From Stropharia rugosoannulata (Eukaryota; Basidiomycota; Agaricomycetes; Agaricales; Strophariaceae), in contig JANCIK010000007.1 in the NCBI GenBank assembly GCA_028532985.1, forward strand, positions 2,666,001 through 2,730,000: a DNA stretch of 64,000 nt, given 5' to 3'. The position numbers were made by a program, and so were the translations under genes. A model generated the notes under the pieces. It ran no database searches, was not told the origin of the DNA, and saw nothing but the letters and a program-made list of their open reading frames with translations. Shown here piece after piece: positions 34,328-45,500 of the stretch (position 1 is its first letter; every line of letters starts with the position of its first letter).

Positions 34328-36473
34328 TTAGATGTCTTCCTCTTCGACGGCTGTATCCTCGTCTGACCCATTTCCCTCCTCTTCTGACTCGTTTCCTTCC
34401 TCTTGCTCCGGTTCCAATCCATCTTCCGACATGCTATCGTCTTCTTCTACAGCTTCCTCGCCCTCCCCTGCCCAGTCTTCGTCGCTGCTGTCATCATCGT
34501 GGGCCATGCTTGCTATATCTGCTTGCGTTATCACATTGTAATGCGACAGAATTGTAGGCAAAAACCTCCTGTTGAAAGTCTGATCGCTGAGACGTTCCTC
34601 CTTGCACCAGGTGAACGTTTGCCCCATATTGGTCAGCATGGAGGCTTTGGGGACCGTGACCTCAAGGCGAAGCTTCGGCTGAAGATTGTTATAGAAAGTA
34701 GGGTCGAAATAGTCGATGGGAAGACCCTTTGGTAGCTCCTGAAACTCGGAATATATCTGAGGCCCTGCCGGGGCCTGTCGCACGCGGTTGCGCTCCCGCC
34801 ATTTTCTCGACGACCTGCGTATGGCTGTTTCCTTTCTCTTCGCGTCTAACATGCTGAAAAACGTCTCTGCTTGTTCCGATCTCTCTCGGCGGCGGCGAAC
34901 AACGTAAACGTCACGGACTGGATCGTACTCGTCGTCAGAGGTGGCTTTAGTCTTAATCAACTTGATGTAGCGCGGAGGATAGCTGTTCTCAATAAGAAAC
35001 TTCTTCCTTGCAGCGGCCAGCTAAAAGTATCTGTTAAATCTCTGTAATCTTTCCAGCATTTAATACCAAGCTCACCCTAGCCCTTGCCACGTAATGGGGA
35101 TTGGCGTGCAAGTCCTTTCTCACACTGCCTGGACGTCTGCCTTCCTGTAAATACCTCTTCTTCATATAATGGAAGACGAAATGGTCATAAAGCTTCATGA
35201 GAAACTCGGCTTGAGAAGCATAGGCGGTATTGGGGGAAAGGTAAGCGTAAGCATGGGAGACAAGAGCTTGTTTGAACATATCCAGCGCGACGATTCTGCA
35301 CGCACTGTTGTAGATCGAATACGCTGACTGGCGCAGGTCTGGGCACCAATAAGGAAGACCGAATTTGCTCAAGCAGCCCTGCATGTAGTTCAGCATATGC
35401 TCTTCGACCGCAGCTGCCTGAATCGCAATTCGACTTGTTTGTCCTGGCGTACAGGTGTTCCCTATGCGGATGTGTTGACGGGAAATAAGATCCTGCCCCC
35501 CAGGCGCAGCTAGCAATTGTGACTCGGTAGTAAAGCGCATTTGGAATTCGGCAAGCAGCTGGGCGGGAGGATCTCCTGGAACGGCTTCGGCATCAAGAAG
35601 GCCCCATAAAATTCGAATATGCAGCGCCAGCGCTTTCTAGAATCAAGAGCACGCTGAGTATCATGACAAAGGCACGAATATGCGAAACTATGCGACGTAC
35701 ATTCAATCCCCCCATGTCGGAGGGCATATCCTTGAGGCGAAAACGATGAAGATCCCCTGCCGTTTTCTTGCGTGCATCTGTCAAAAGTGTCGGATTGGAT
35801 TGGGTCGGCCGGTTGGTTCGAGGGGGCTCAGCACCAGGCAGTATCTGCGAGCCCGCAGTAATCTGAGGAGCCGCTACGGCCTGTCTTGCTAACATACCGC
35901 GCGTTGTAACCCCCGATGCATTGGAATCGACGCTGCTCGCTGTAGACCAGGTCCTGGAGGCCGCTCTAGCAGCATTTGTCCTTCGTCGGCGTTGGGTAGC
36001 ATCTCGTTGGGTAGTATCTCTCTGTTCAGTGGCAGGACTCTGTGCTGGAACTTGTTGAGTTGCGCTTGCCATTGCTACATCATGATCACTAAACTTAACC
36101 ATTAGCTGTGGCACGTTATCGATATTAAAAAGAGAGAGAGAAAAAAAGGAAGAAAAAGAAAAAAGAAAAAAAAAACTTACAGAACGGTGTGGGCTAAGGA
36201 AGACTGGGCCAGTTGTGCAGCCAGTTCGTTTAGCTGCCTTTGCATTAAAGCATGCTCGGCAAGTAGTCGCTGCTCTTGAATGTGCCAGCTTTGAGACTGT
36301 TCAGCGGTCGCTACACGAACATGGGCGGCTATAACTTGATCAATAATTCTGCGGACCTGGGGATCCGGGACAAGGTCAAGGTCGATGGTCAAGTCGGAAT
36401 TAGAGGCTTGTATAGAAGAATCCATAGCGTCTTGCAACTGAGGTATGTCAACAGGCAATTGATTTGAAGACAT
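34328..36473 (-). CDS. 636-residue protein of unknown function, probable transposon cargo
   Basis: Four exons (36473-36181, 36064-35701, 35636-35076, 35020-34328) give 636 residues in one frame. I know no function for it. Similar-looking proteins, with a helical Ala/Leu-Trp-Gly-Leu-Leu segment (here HIRILWGLLDAE), a Tyr-rich helical middle (MKLYDHFVFHYMKKRYLQE) and a highly acidic end, are in my recollection common near repeats in agaricomycete genomes. The first 200 residues are Gln/Arg/Thr-rich and disordered, and the last 60 are almost all Asp/Glu/Ser. Intron 1 begins in a long purine/pyrimidine tract. The intact frame inside the giant element suggests selection, possibly as a transposition partner. 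Confidence 0.65.
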
Positions 36474-37036
36474 TGTTAAGAGGTGACGAGTGGATGTTGT
36501 GAGCTTGTAATAAATGTGAATTTACGATAAGTGCATAATCATGAAGATTTATACTGCAATCATGATACAGCATCGTCATGGCTCACATCCCCACTGCCTA
36601 AAGCTGAACAAAAGATACAATTAGGGAACAATTGAGATTGACCTCGTAGAACTCTTGTTCCTTCATGTTGTCACTTAGGTATCCTGAAACGCGTCCCAAC
36701 AGTGACATTTGCTAGTCAATAAGTAAACCCAACGGAACTCTGGTTGCGCCGCTGAAGTCAACAATGACGTGATTTTAAAAAACACATTAGTAGATGATTG
36801 AAAAACGCCTTTGTTCCGAATTGCGTTTTCTGTAAGTGGTTAATGGATCGATATCGTACAGCCCTGGAGATTCCTTTTGCTCTCGAGTCTTCATATATTT
36901 ATGGTCAAGTGATAGTTTCAATGAGAGATCGATTGAACGGACCACAAGTATGCATCTTTAAAAGGCTCTACAATTTCAAATTCAAGCACGAGAACCACCA
37001 ATTCAACAATTACAAGGTCGTCCACTGCTTATCCCT
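36474..37036. other. Intergenic between divergent genes
   Basis: AT-rich upstream region shared by the minus-strand 636-residue gene and the small plus-strand gene. One weak frame at 36798-37055 could be a 5' extension of the latter but lacks a consistent splice. Confidence 0.35.
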
Positions 37037-37438
37037 ATGCATAACGATCCCGTAGCCATTGATCTTGACCAAGAGACGGTCTTGGTTTATACACATGCAG
37101 CTTTATCACAGGAGATCTTAGAAAAGAAGGTAAGTATTAATTGTTCCCAATCCTGTGATTCTGAACTGAATCTTTATCTTACACGAAAATTAATGATCCA
37201 GAGACGGTCTATTGGTAACAGAGACGCTAGTACTCTCCTAGAGCATAAGGACGGCCTTATAGCATTGGGCCAATACCACGTCAATAACTTGCGCGCAGAG
37301 CGGGATGCTGCTTTAGCAGAGATACAGAAGGTGAAGAAGGTAAATTGATGGCAACCCCTATTCATCATTGTAACTGAATGCTTACTATAGAAATATAAGT
37401 TATTAAGAAAGAAATTCAGTAACAACATGTTAGATTAA
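37037..37438 (+). CDS. Small coiled-coil protein (92 residues)
   Basis: Three exons (37037-37129, 37202-37339, 37391-37438) with clean GT-AG borders join in frame. The product is highly charged and helical: LEHKDGLIALGQYHVNNLRA followed by an Ala/Glu/Lys heptad stretch and a very basic end (KVKKKYKLLRKKFSN). I do not recognise the family. It resembles small DNA- or RNA-associated coiled coils only in composition. It sits next to the 636-residue cargo gene, divergently. Confidence 0.5.
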
Positions 37439-38253
37439 GGATTAAGCAGTTGAGGCGGCTGAGTCCACTAACGGTTACATTCGCACATATATTTGGTAAC
37501 CGATCAATATCCCAACCATATCCCTAAACAATCAGCGCTTAAAGAGCCTATAAATAAATAAATGTACTTATATGGAATTAAATAAATATCTTGAATTTTA
37601 TTTGACGTTACGATCAGGGACAAAGCAAGAAAGTAACAAAGGGTAAGAATGAATAGGAAGACTTTGACCTTGGTATCATACGATGGTCAAATTTCGACTC
37701 CATAGTACAAAAGCAGCGCCAGACACAAACAATTATTGCCGTAACTTTACAACATGACATGAAGCAGTGTAGAGATGACCTTGTCGCTCTACCATCTTTA
37801 TGCTCTGACTCCATCTGGAGGCTAACACTTATTTGGCTAATTAAATGCGGTCTTGGAGTTGGCAACTGAATTAAATGTGGTTTGCATTCATTTTGTGACG
37901 AACAAATATATAGTCCGAAACCGGAAACAAAAGACCGCGCCAATAACAGCCAATAGCTCGCCGTGTCATAAAGATTGTTGTCAGATATCAGCGTGGCCTA
38001 GTTCATCCGTCTGGGCCATCTAATAGCTTGTCTATTCGCTACCTATCAAATGGCAGTGGTTGCGCCACTAGCAAGACCAAGCATGTGATCGTTCTTTCCG
38101 TCCGTAAAGTAACGTCCAAGATGATTTCGAGATCCACAAAAAATATTGCAATATTGGACCTTCGTTAATGAAATAAATAAATAAACTTCTATGCATGGCT
38201 AAGAACTGGCCATGTAGATGACTTTGCAAGAACAAATAGGAAGATTAACTTAA
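37439..38253. other. No gene seen
   Basis: AT-rich sequence with short frames only, between the small coiled-coil gene and the 3' end of the rhodopsin-like gene. Confidence 0.4.
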
Positions 38254-38895
38254 TCAAGCTTGTGTGTGATTTCCAAGTGGCTTGTGCAAGGCGATAAGAG
38301 TTGTTCGACGAACATTCTCAGCCTGCCTGCCATTAGCTATTCTGCTCAACAAGCCGGCTATAACGGGTGCATTGGATACAATGATGGAAATAGAAGACTG
38401 GGTAATAGAGTAAATGTCAAGTTGCAGGTGATTAAAGAATAAGAAAAGCTGCTTACCGAAATATGAGCAAAGCAGAAGTAAAGACTGGAGTGAGATTGGT
38501 TGGGGAACACTGAATATATAGACCAGAATACAATGTTGATGGCTAGGACTGCCACGCAACTCGAAAAGCCTAGAGTCACAATGAATTTGGTCGAAGCCCT
38601 TATATCCCTCAATCCTTGAACGGTCAAAAAGTTGCGGTAGTTGAGAGCGACGGTGACAATATCAACACATGCACTGCCTTGGATTTTGTTAGAATACGGT
38701 CTGATGAAAGTGTAGTTGAGCTTACTCGCAAGCGTAGCAATCACAAAGCCAATTGGGAGCCAGCATAATTCTTCAATATCGGGGCTTTCCTGTTCTTCGC
38801 ATAAGAAAGGTGCAATGATAGCATAACTGATTCCTAAGCCAACGAGAACGGCCATCATGACGTAGAGACGAAGACGGTAATGTGGAATAATGCGT
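38254..38895 (-). pseudogene. 3' part of a rhodopsin-like seven-helix gene, cut by an LTR element
   Basis: Exons run from the LTR boundary at 38895 to the stop at 38254: a segment starting RIIPHYRLRLYVMMAVLVGL, a second starting CVDIVTVALNYRN after a short intron, and a last with SISIIVSNAPVIAGLLSRIA. The helices, the Cys-Trp-Leu-Pro loop and the Ile/Val-Ser-Asn-Ala end fit the back half of the fungal rhodopsin-domain (PTH11-related) membrane proteins. An upstream ATG in the frame lies inside the LTR and is not natural. The missing front half is at 48.4-48.9 kb on the same strand. Confidence 0.6.
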
Positions 38896-39359
38896 TGATG
38901 AGCACGGCGCCGCGCTGTGCTCGGAAACAGCCGTTTCGGCATGTTGCGGATTAAGCGCCTGTTAAGCGCCCGCCTCGAGGAAAACGCGTGCTGCGCAGAG
39001 CCGTAGCGTTCCGTGCCACACTTTTACAGGAACAATAAGTATAGGAACATTTAGGAACTATTACAGTAAGATTACAGGGTACATACGGTATTTAAAGCAT
39101 GTAATAAGTACAGGACAGAGAATAGATCCCCCACATTCGTTTACCTTCATTTTAGCGTCCCCGTTGCGTCCTCGCTGCGTCCAGCGTCCGAGAGTGGTTC
39201 GAAGCTGTCGTAGCAGCTTACACTCTCGCGTTTTCTTCTCGCTTTTAGTTCGTTCCGGCTCGCAATTGTGAGTTGTTTTGGGGTTTGGCTAGAAGCCGTG
39301 TGAAGCGCCCTCGCATTCTGCGCATTGAGTGTGTGTGTGTGGTGTGGTTTCCGCGCCCA
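38896..39359 (+). repeat. Left LTR of the gag-only element
   Basis: 464 bp, beginning TGATGAGCACGG and ending CGCGCCCA. It preserves the uninterrupted sequence across the site where the chromovirus hit the other copy (GTTCCGGCTCGC). Confidence 0.85.
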
Positions 39360-39458
39360 TGTATCATATTGGAGCCCACCGCGAGGGGTTTGCTTCCGAT
39401 ACACTGGACTTCAGCCAAAGTCTCCTCCAGTTCGCATTTTTATTTACATTAATTACAT

Positions 39459-41381
39459 TTGATTTTCCGACACTCCCTCCCTGCTCCACACTCTTTTTCC
39501 ATCATGTCCCATCTTATGCCCGCCTTTGGAGACCGTTGCGCACCCTCTTTCGACACAGCGAAGCCCCGAGAGCTCAAGCGTTACTTTGGTGACCTCGAGT
39601 ACTTGTTCAGCACGTTTTGCATCGCCTCCATCGCTCAGCAGAAGCGCTATGCCGTCCGCTATGTAGATATCGACACCGCTGATGTCTGGGAGTCACTTCC
39701 TCAGTTTTTGGACAATAAATCGACTTTTGAAGAGTTTAAGTGCGCAGTCTTCGAGCTGTATCCCTCCGCCTGCGACGACTATAGGTTTTCTTTTGCAGAT
39801 CTCGATTCTTTGGTCCAGACGCGCTTGCGCACAGGAATACACACTCTAGACGACCTCTCTGCATACCATGCACGTTTCCTGGAGATTTCGCACTTCCTTA
39901 TCGCGAAACAACGGCTATCCGACCTCGAGCAGATGCGCATCTACCCTCGTGCCTTTTCGCCAGAGCTTTGGACGAAGATCTCGACGCGTTTAACGCTTAA
40001 GCGCCCAGATCACTTCCCTGACATGCCACACACCGTCTCAGATGTCTACGCCGCCGCCGTCTTTGTTTTGCGCGCTTCAGCATCAGTTCAGTCGCACCCC
40101 TCGTCGCCTCTACCACCCCAGTCGTCGCCTTCGAGTTCTTGTGCCGATCTCGATGAATTTCGTGCAATGCTTGCGGCATTTGCAAAGACAATCGTTCAGG
40201 CGATCACCAGCATGTCCCAGCCAGCGTCTACATCGCAACTTCGCCCCAGGAAAAAGGCTCGCGTTCTGAAGTGCAAGTTCTGCGGAGACAATCATTTTAT
40301 TTGTCAGTGCGCCTCTGTTTACGACTACGCACGCTTAGGGAAAGTTATTCGCAATGCAGAGAGCAAGGTAGTGCTCCCCACCGGCGCTTACGTTCCAGAG
40401 GACACCCCAGGTCGGTTTCTCAAGGATAAGTTCGACGAATGGTACAGAAGACATCCCCAGCAGTTGAGTACATTCGCTCTGCCTCCCCTTCCTGTCGTGA
40501 ACGCCGCCGCCACTCGTAACCTCGTCCCCTCGTCGGCTACGTCGCATAATGCGCAGTACCTCGCGGATATTGACGCTCGCATTGCGGAGATCGAGGCAGA
40601 ACTCGTCAGTCTGCGTCCCCAGCTCGTCAACGTCTTTACATCAGCCCCAGATGTGTCCAGCATGTCCCAGAAGTATACAGGAGTCGCCGCCGCCGTTGTT
40701 ACGCCACAGATTGACTTGCCGCGCTCTAGAGCGCTTGTTTACCGTCACAGTGTTGTCCCAGCGCCTCAAGAAGTTGTGCAGCCGTTATCTGTGTCTGTAT
40801 CGTCTCCAGCGCCGCTCACGTCCCCTGTCGCGCCTCGCGTATTGTCTAGAGACTCCCGCTCTTCGCAACCGTCGCTTTGCGTAACTAGCCGCGCGCTCGT
40901 CGAGTCAGAACAGGTTTTTGTTGGCCCCCAACGTCTCCAGTCGGTGCCCTCGCCACACAGCTTGTGTCTCGCGTCTAGGACACGCCGCACACCGGATAAA
41001 GTCGACCCTCATGGTTTGAGCACACTATATTTGACGCCTCCCGTCGTTTCAAGTGCTGCAGTCGCCTCTGTGTTGCCTTCGTCCTCTGATGCACAGTATC
41101 TCGTTGCCACAGACGCCAGGATTGCGGATATCGAAGCAAGGCTCGCCAGCTTGCGATCTCAGGTCATTTGTGCTACTCAGTATGCGCCACTTGATTCCAG
41201 CATCTCTCAGACCAGTCCAGAGCGCCATTGCACCGGCGTTGCGCCCCACGCTCACTTGCCGCATTCCAGAACAGCTGCGCATGGTACTAGCATTTCCTTA
41301 GCGCCTCTCGGAGTTCCCCAGGCCATGTACTCGACCTCAGCACCGTTTGCGTCGGCTTCTGTGCCTCTCACGTTTCTGTAG
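39459..41381 (+). CDS. Gag-like capsid protein of the LTR element
   Basis: One frame of 640 residues. Residues 1 to 210 form a helical capsid-type domain (YFGDLEYLFSTFCIAS, WESLPQFLDN, LDDLSAYHARFLEISHFL), like gag of basidiomycete retroelements. Residues about 265 to 285 hold a Cys/His cluster, CKFCGDNHFICQC, a non-standard zinc knuckle (spacing Cys-2-Cys-3-His-2-Cys). The C-terminal half contains two related units, ADIDARIAEIEAELVSLRPQ and VATDARIADIEARLASLRSQ, each followed by a Ser/Pro-rich linker, so this region was duplicated. Decayed similar sequence continues past the stop to 41,750. Start chosen at the first ATG; MSHLMPAFGD at 39504 is equally plausible. Confidence 0.75.
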   Translation: MIFRHSLPAPHSFSIMSHLMPAFGDRCAPSFDTAKPRELKRYFGDLEYLFSTFCIASIAQQKRYAVRYVDIDTADVWESLPQFLDNKSTFEEFKCAVFELYPSACDDYRFSFADLDSLVQTRLRTGIHTLDDLSAYHARFLEISHFLIAKQRLSDLEQMRIYPRAFSPELWTKISTRLTLKRPDHFPDMPHTVSDVYAAAVFVLRASASVQSHPSSPLPPQSSPSSSCADLDEFRAMLAAFAKTIVQAITSMSQPASTSQLRPRKKARVLKCKFCGDNHFICQCASVYDYARLGKVIRNAESKVVLPTGAYVPEDTPGRFLKDKFDEWYRRHPQQLSTFALPPLPVVNAAATRNLVPSSATSHNAQYLADIDARIAEIEAELVSLRPQLVNVFTSAPDVSSMSQKYTGVAAAVVTPQIDLPRSRALVYRHSVVPAPQEVVQPLSVSVSSPAPLTSPVAPRVLSRDSRSSQPSLCVTSRALVESEQVFVGPQRLQSVPSPHSLCLASRTRRTPDKVDPHGLSTLYLTPPVVSSAAVASVLPSSSDAQYLVATDARIADIEARLASLRSQVICATQYAPLDSSISQTSPERHCTGVAPHAHLPHSRTAAHGTSISLAPLGVPQAMYSTSAPFASASVPLTFL

Positions 41382-41758
41382 ATTTCCTATCGGCTTTGCA
41401 GTTCCCTCAGGCACCCTGCTTCGATCTAGTCAAGTCCAGATTGATTAGGACTCGGTCACATCGCTTCCTGTCGTCTCCCTTGCCACGCAGCTCGTGTTAT
41501 GCGTCTAGAACACGTCATGCTCAAGATAAAGCATTTTTAATTGGGTTTTGTGCATTTTCTTCATCTGCAGCAGTTTGCCAGAGCACCTCAGGCTTGTAGT
41601 ATTCGTTCTCGATGTCTGGAAATCCGTCTGCGTCCCGAGTACCTTGACACCGCCCCCCCTCGCTTCACGAGTCCGCTTCGCAGACTGGCACACTCCCACA
41701 GCTGTCAAGTATTGTTTACGGCTGACTGGGGACAGTCAGAAGCTAAGTTGGGAGGAGA

Positions 41759-42119
41759 TGATGAGCACGGCGCCGCACTGTGCTCGGAAACAGCCGTTTC
41801 GGCATGTTGCGGATTAAGCGCCCGTTAAGCGCCCGCCTCGAGGAAAACGCGTGCTGCGCAGAGCCGTAGCGTTCCGTGCCACACTTTTACAGGAACAATA
41901 AGTATAGGAACATTTAGGAACTATTACAGTAAGATTACAGGGTACATACGGTATTTAAAGCATGTAATAAGTACAGGACAGAGAATAGACCCCCCACATT
42001 CGTTTACCTTCAGTTTAGCGTCCCCGTTGCGTCCTCGCTGCGTCCAGCGTCTGAGAGTGGTTCGAAGCTGTCGTAGCAGCTTACACTCTCGCGTTTTCGT
42101 CTCGCTTTTAGCTCGTTCC
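41759..42119 (+). repeat. Right LTR of the gag-only element, first part
   Basis: First 361 bp of the second LTR, ending in GTTCC where the chromovirus inserted. The remaining 103 bp continue at 48317. Confidence 0.85.
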
Positions 42120-42582
42120 TGTAAGGGCGACTCTGCGCAGTGTCGAGCTCACACGAGACCTAGCAGAGGGATTCCGAAGTTTATTAAGCTGTAAACTATA
42201 AATACAATAGAAGCGCACCTAGCAGAGGGATTCCGAAGACAAAAGCCTAAGGAAACCCGCTGCTGGGCGCCACAGTACATAATAGAAGCGTTGATTGATG
42301 CGTGAGAATAAACTATACAGTTGATCCGCCACAAGAAGCCACCACATCACGTCCTCATGTGATGTGCATCATACATCATATGCACAACACATGATGGACG
42401 TGTCCCATCAGTACGTCACATGATGTAAACCGCGCGCGCCTGTGCACAGTACACACTGCAGAGCATAGTGTACACTGCACGGGCTGCGCGCGGCGTAAGA
42501 AATAAAAATAAAATAAAATAAAAGAAAGTGAAGGAAGACGAAATGAATAAAAATAAAGGGTGACGCACAGCGTCCCCTTACA
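42120..42582 (-). repeat. 3' LTR of the chromovirus
   Basis: 463 bp, same length as the other LTR and without differences that I can see. Confidence 0.9.
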
Positions 42583-42593
42583 TCACCCCCCCT

Positions 42594-45500
42594 TCAAGAC
42601 ACGGCGTCCCGGCGTGGCAAGGTGATCCACTCGCCACCATTGACTGTTCTATACCGTCCAGGCTCAATTGCCAGGGAGCCAATAACCCGCGGAGCATCAG
42701 GATGTTCCCGGTAGAACTTGGCCACCAGCTGAGGTGAGAAGACGTCTTCCGCATGCTCCCAGGAGTTCTCCTCATACCCATACCCCTTCCATTTGACGAG
42801 GAACTGAAGCCTGTTTCGATGGATGCGGCTGTTGAGGATGGCCTCAACCTCGTACTCCAGCTCGTTATCCACCAGCTCAGGTTCCGGAGGAGGCGCTGCA
42901 ATGCGGCCCGGAATAGGGTCAGGGAGACAGGGCGTGAGCTTGACAACAGGGAAGACAGGGTGGAGACGCTTGAGAGAAACTGGGAGTTTGAGACGGTAGG
43001 CATGAGATCCAACAGCAGCCTCGACCGTATACGGGCCCAGGAGACGGTGGGACAACTTCTTGGAGGGACGGGAGGTACGGATGTCTGACGCATCCAGGTA
43101 GACCTTGTCACCTGGTTTGTACACCGGGAGGGGTCACGTCGCCGGTTGTAGAAGCGAGCCATGTCATCTTTGGCCTTAGCCAGCGCTGACTTGGCTTCTT
43201 CCAATGTACTAGCCATCCGCTCCTTGAACTCATTCACAGTCTCCAGAGACGATGGAGCTTCATGAGGTTCAAAGCCCATCCGAGGGTGTCGTCCAGTGTC
43301 GAGCATGAAAGGTGTATGCTGGGTGGAGGCGTGGACATGGTTGTTGTACTGGAACTCGGCCAGAGGCAAGAGATCCTCCCAGTCGTCCTGACGCTCATTC
43401 ACGAAGGTCCGCAAGTACTGTTCCAACTCCATGTTAACGCGCTCCGTCTGACCATCAGATTGGGGTGGTAGGCAGTGGACGCCGCCAGGCGGATTCCCAA
43501 CAACCGGTAAAGCTCTCTAGTGAACTCGGCAATGAACTGAGGCCCACGATCCGAGAGGACTATCCGAGGAGACCATGGTGGCGCCAGACATAACGGAGAT
43601 AGAGCCGGGCGCTCCAAGTGCACTAACAGTGGTAGTCGTTGGGATAAAGTGACCGCGCTTGGAGACTGAGTCTATCACGTTCATGATGGCGTCATGTCCA
43701 TTGGAGAGAGGGAGTTCCACGATGAAGTCCACACTGATAACCGCCCAGCGCTGCTCAGGGATAGGGAGAGGATGAAGCTCACCAACCGGGCGGTGACGCT
43801 GGATCTTGGTGCGAATACAGAGGTCACAGGTCTTGCAGTACTGTCCAATGTACCGAGACATCTGGGGCCACCAGTAGTTGCGCGATACTAACTCCAGTGT
43901 CTTCCAACGTCCAGCATGACCAGCCACCTTGGTGTCGTGGTGTAAGGAGACAATACGGCGGCGGAGATCAGGGTCGTTGGGGACGTAGATCTTATCCCGG
44001 AAGCTGAGGAGACCATCTTGCATCCTCCACTCCGAGGATCGCACAGAACGGGCCCCACTGCTCAACAAACCCTTTGCTGCCTTCGCCACCATCTCCTCAT
44101 GTTTCCCCTGACGGTTTCCCTTCCGGATCTCGTGCAACAAGTCCTTCTCCTCGCCCACCAGCTCCACCGCCTCGAGCGCCCGGATAGCAAAGAAGGCGGG
44201 CTTGAGGAGTGTCATCTCAGCATTATCCCCAGCGCCGTCTCCATGATCAGCTCGTCGCGAGAGGGCATCAGGTTTCCCCATGGAACGGCCAGGGCGGTGG
44301 CGGAGCGTGAAGTCGAGCGGGAGAGGTAGAGGGACCAGCGGGCCTGTCTGCGGTTAAGCTTTTTGGCCGTCATGAAGTACTCCAGATTCTTGTGGTCTGT
44401 CCAGATCTCCACCGGATGAGCTGCACCTTCAAGGAAGTGTCTCCACTCCTCCAGGGCTCGAATGACCGCTAGCATCTCCTTGTCATGGATCTCGTAGTTA
44501 CGCTGTACGGGACTGAGGCTCTTGGAGTAATAGGCGACAGGGTGCCATTTCCCATCTTCACGCGACTGCTGAGAGAGCACAGCACCAGTAGCAAAGTCCG
44601 AGGAGTCTGCCTCAACGCGGTAGGGCAGGTCGTCACGAGGAAAGCCAGGATGGGAGCCGAAGTCACCGCAGTACGCAACATATCAAAGGCGGCCTGAGCA
44701 TCAGAGGACCACGACCAGGAGTATCCTTACGCGTCAGCTCAAAAGCGGACGGGCATGGTGAGAGAAGTCCTCGATGAAGCGGCGATAGAAGTTGACGAAG
44801 CCCAAGAAGCTCTGTACCTCCTTGCGTGACTTGGGAACCGGCCACTCTGCTACACCTGCAATCTTGACCGGGTCCATCTCCACCTGACCTTCCGAGATGA
44901 TGAGCCCCAGATACTCAATGCGACGCTTCTCAAACTCGCACTTCTCCGGCTTGAGATACAACCGGTGGAGTCGCAGACGCTCCATGACCAGACATGTCAC
45001 CCGACGATGTTCCTCGAGGGTCTTGGTGTAGATGAGGATATCGTCAAGGTAGACACAGACAATGCCCTCGAAAATGAGGTCGTTGAATATCTCGTTCATC
45101 ATGGTCTGGAACGTTGCAGGCGAGTTGGTGAGACCAAAGAACATAACCGTGAGCTCGAACAGACCGCGGTTTGTTCGGAACGCTGCCTTCCACTCATCTC
45201 CCTCCTTGATGCGCACATTGTTGTACCCCCACCGCACGTCAAGCTTGGTGAAGTAGCTGGCACCACGGAGTTGTTGGATGAGGTCAGAGACGAGAGGAAG
45301 CGGGTAGCGGTTCTTGATGGTCATGGCGTTCAGCACACGGTAGTCCTGGATGAGGCGCAATGACCCGTCCTTCTTCTTGATAAAGAAGACAGGAGACGCC
45401 ATCGGAGACTTAGAGGGACGAATACGGCCAGTGGCGAGGTTCTCCTGTAAGAACGCATCTAGTTCCTTCTGCTCAGGAAGCGTCATAGGATACACCTTGC

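Noticed and set aside
36121..36180. Long purine tract as a structural repeat or triplex
   Set aside because: It is explained as the pyrimidine-rich part of an intron on the minus strand.
38896..38942. ATG-initiated N-terminus (MPKRLFPSTARRR) for the back half of the rhodopsin-like gene
   Set aside because: These codons are LTR sequence, not part of the gene.
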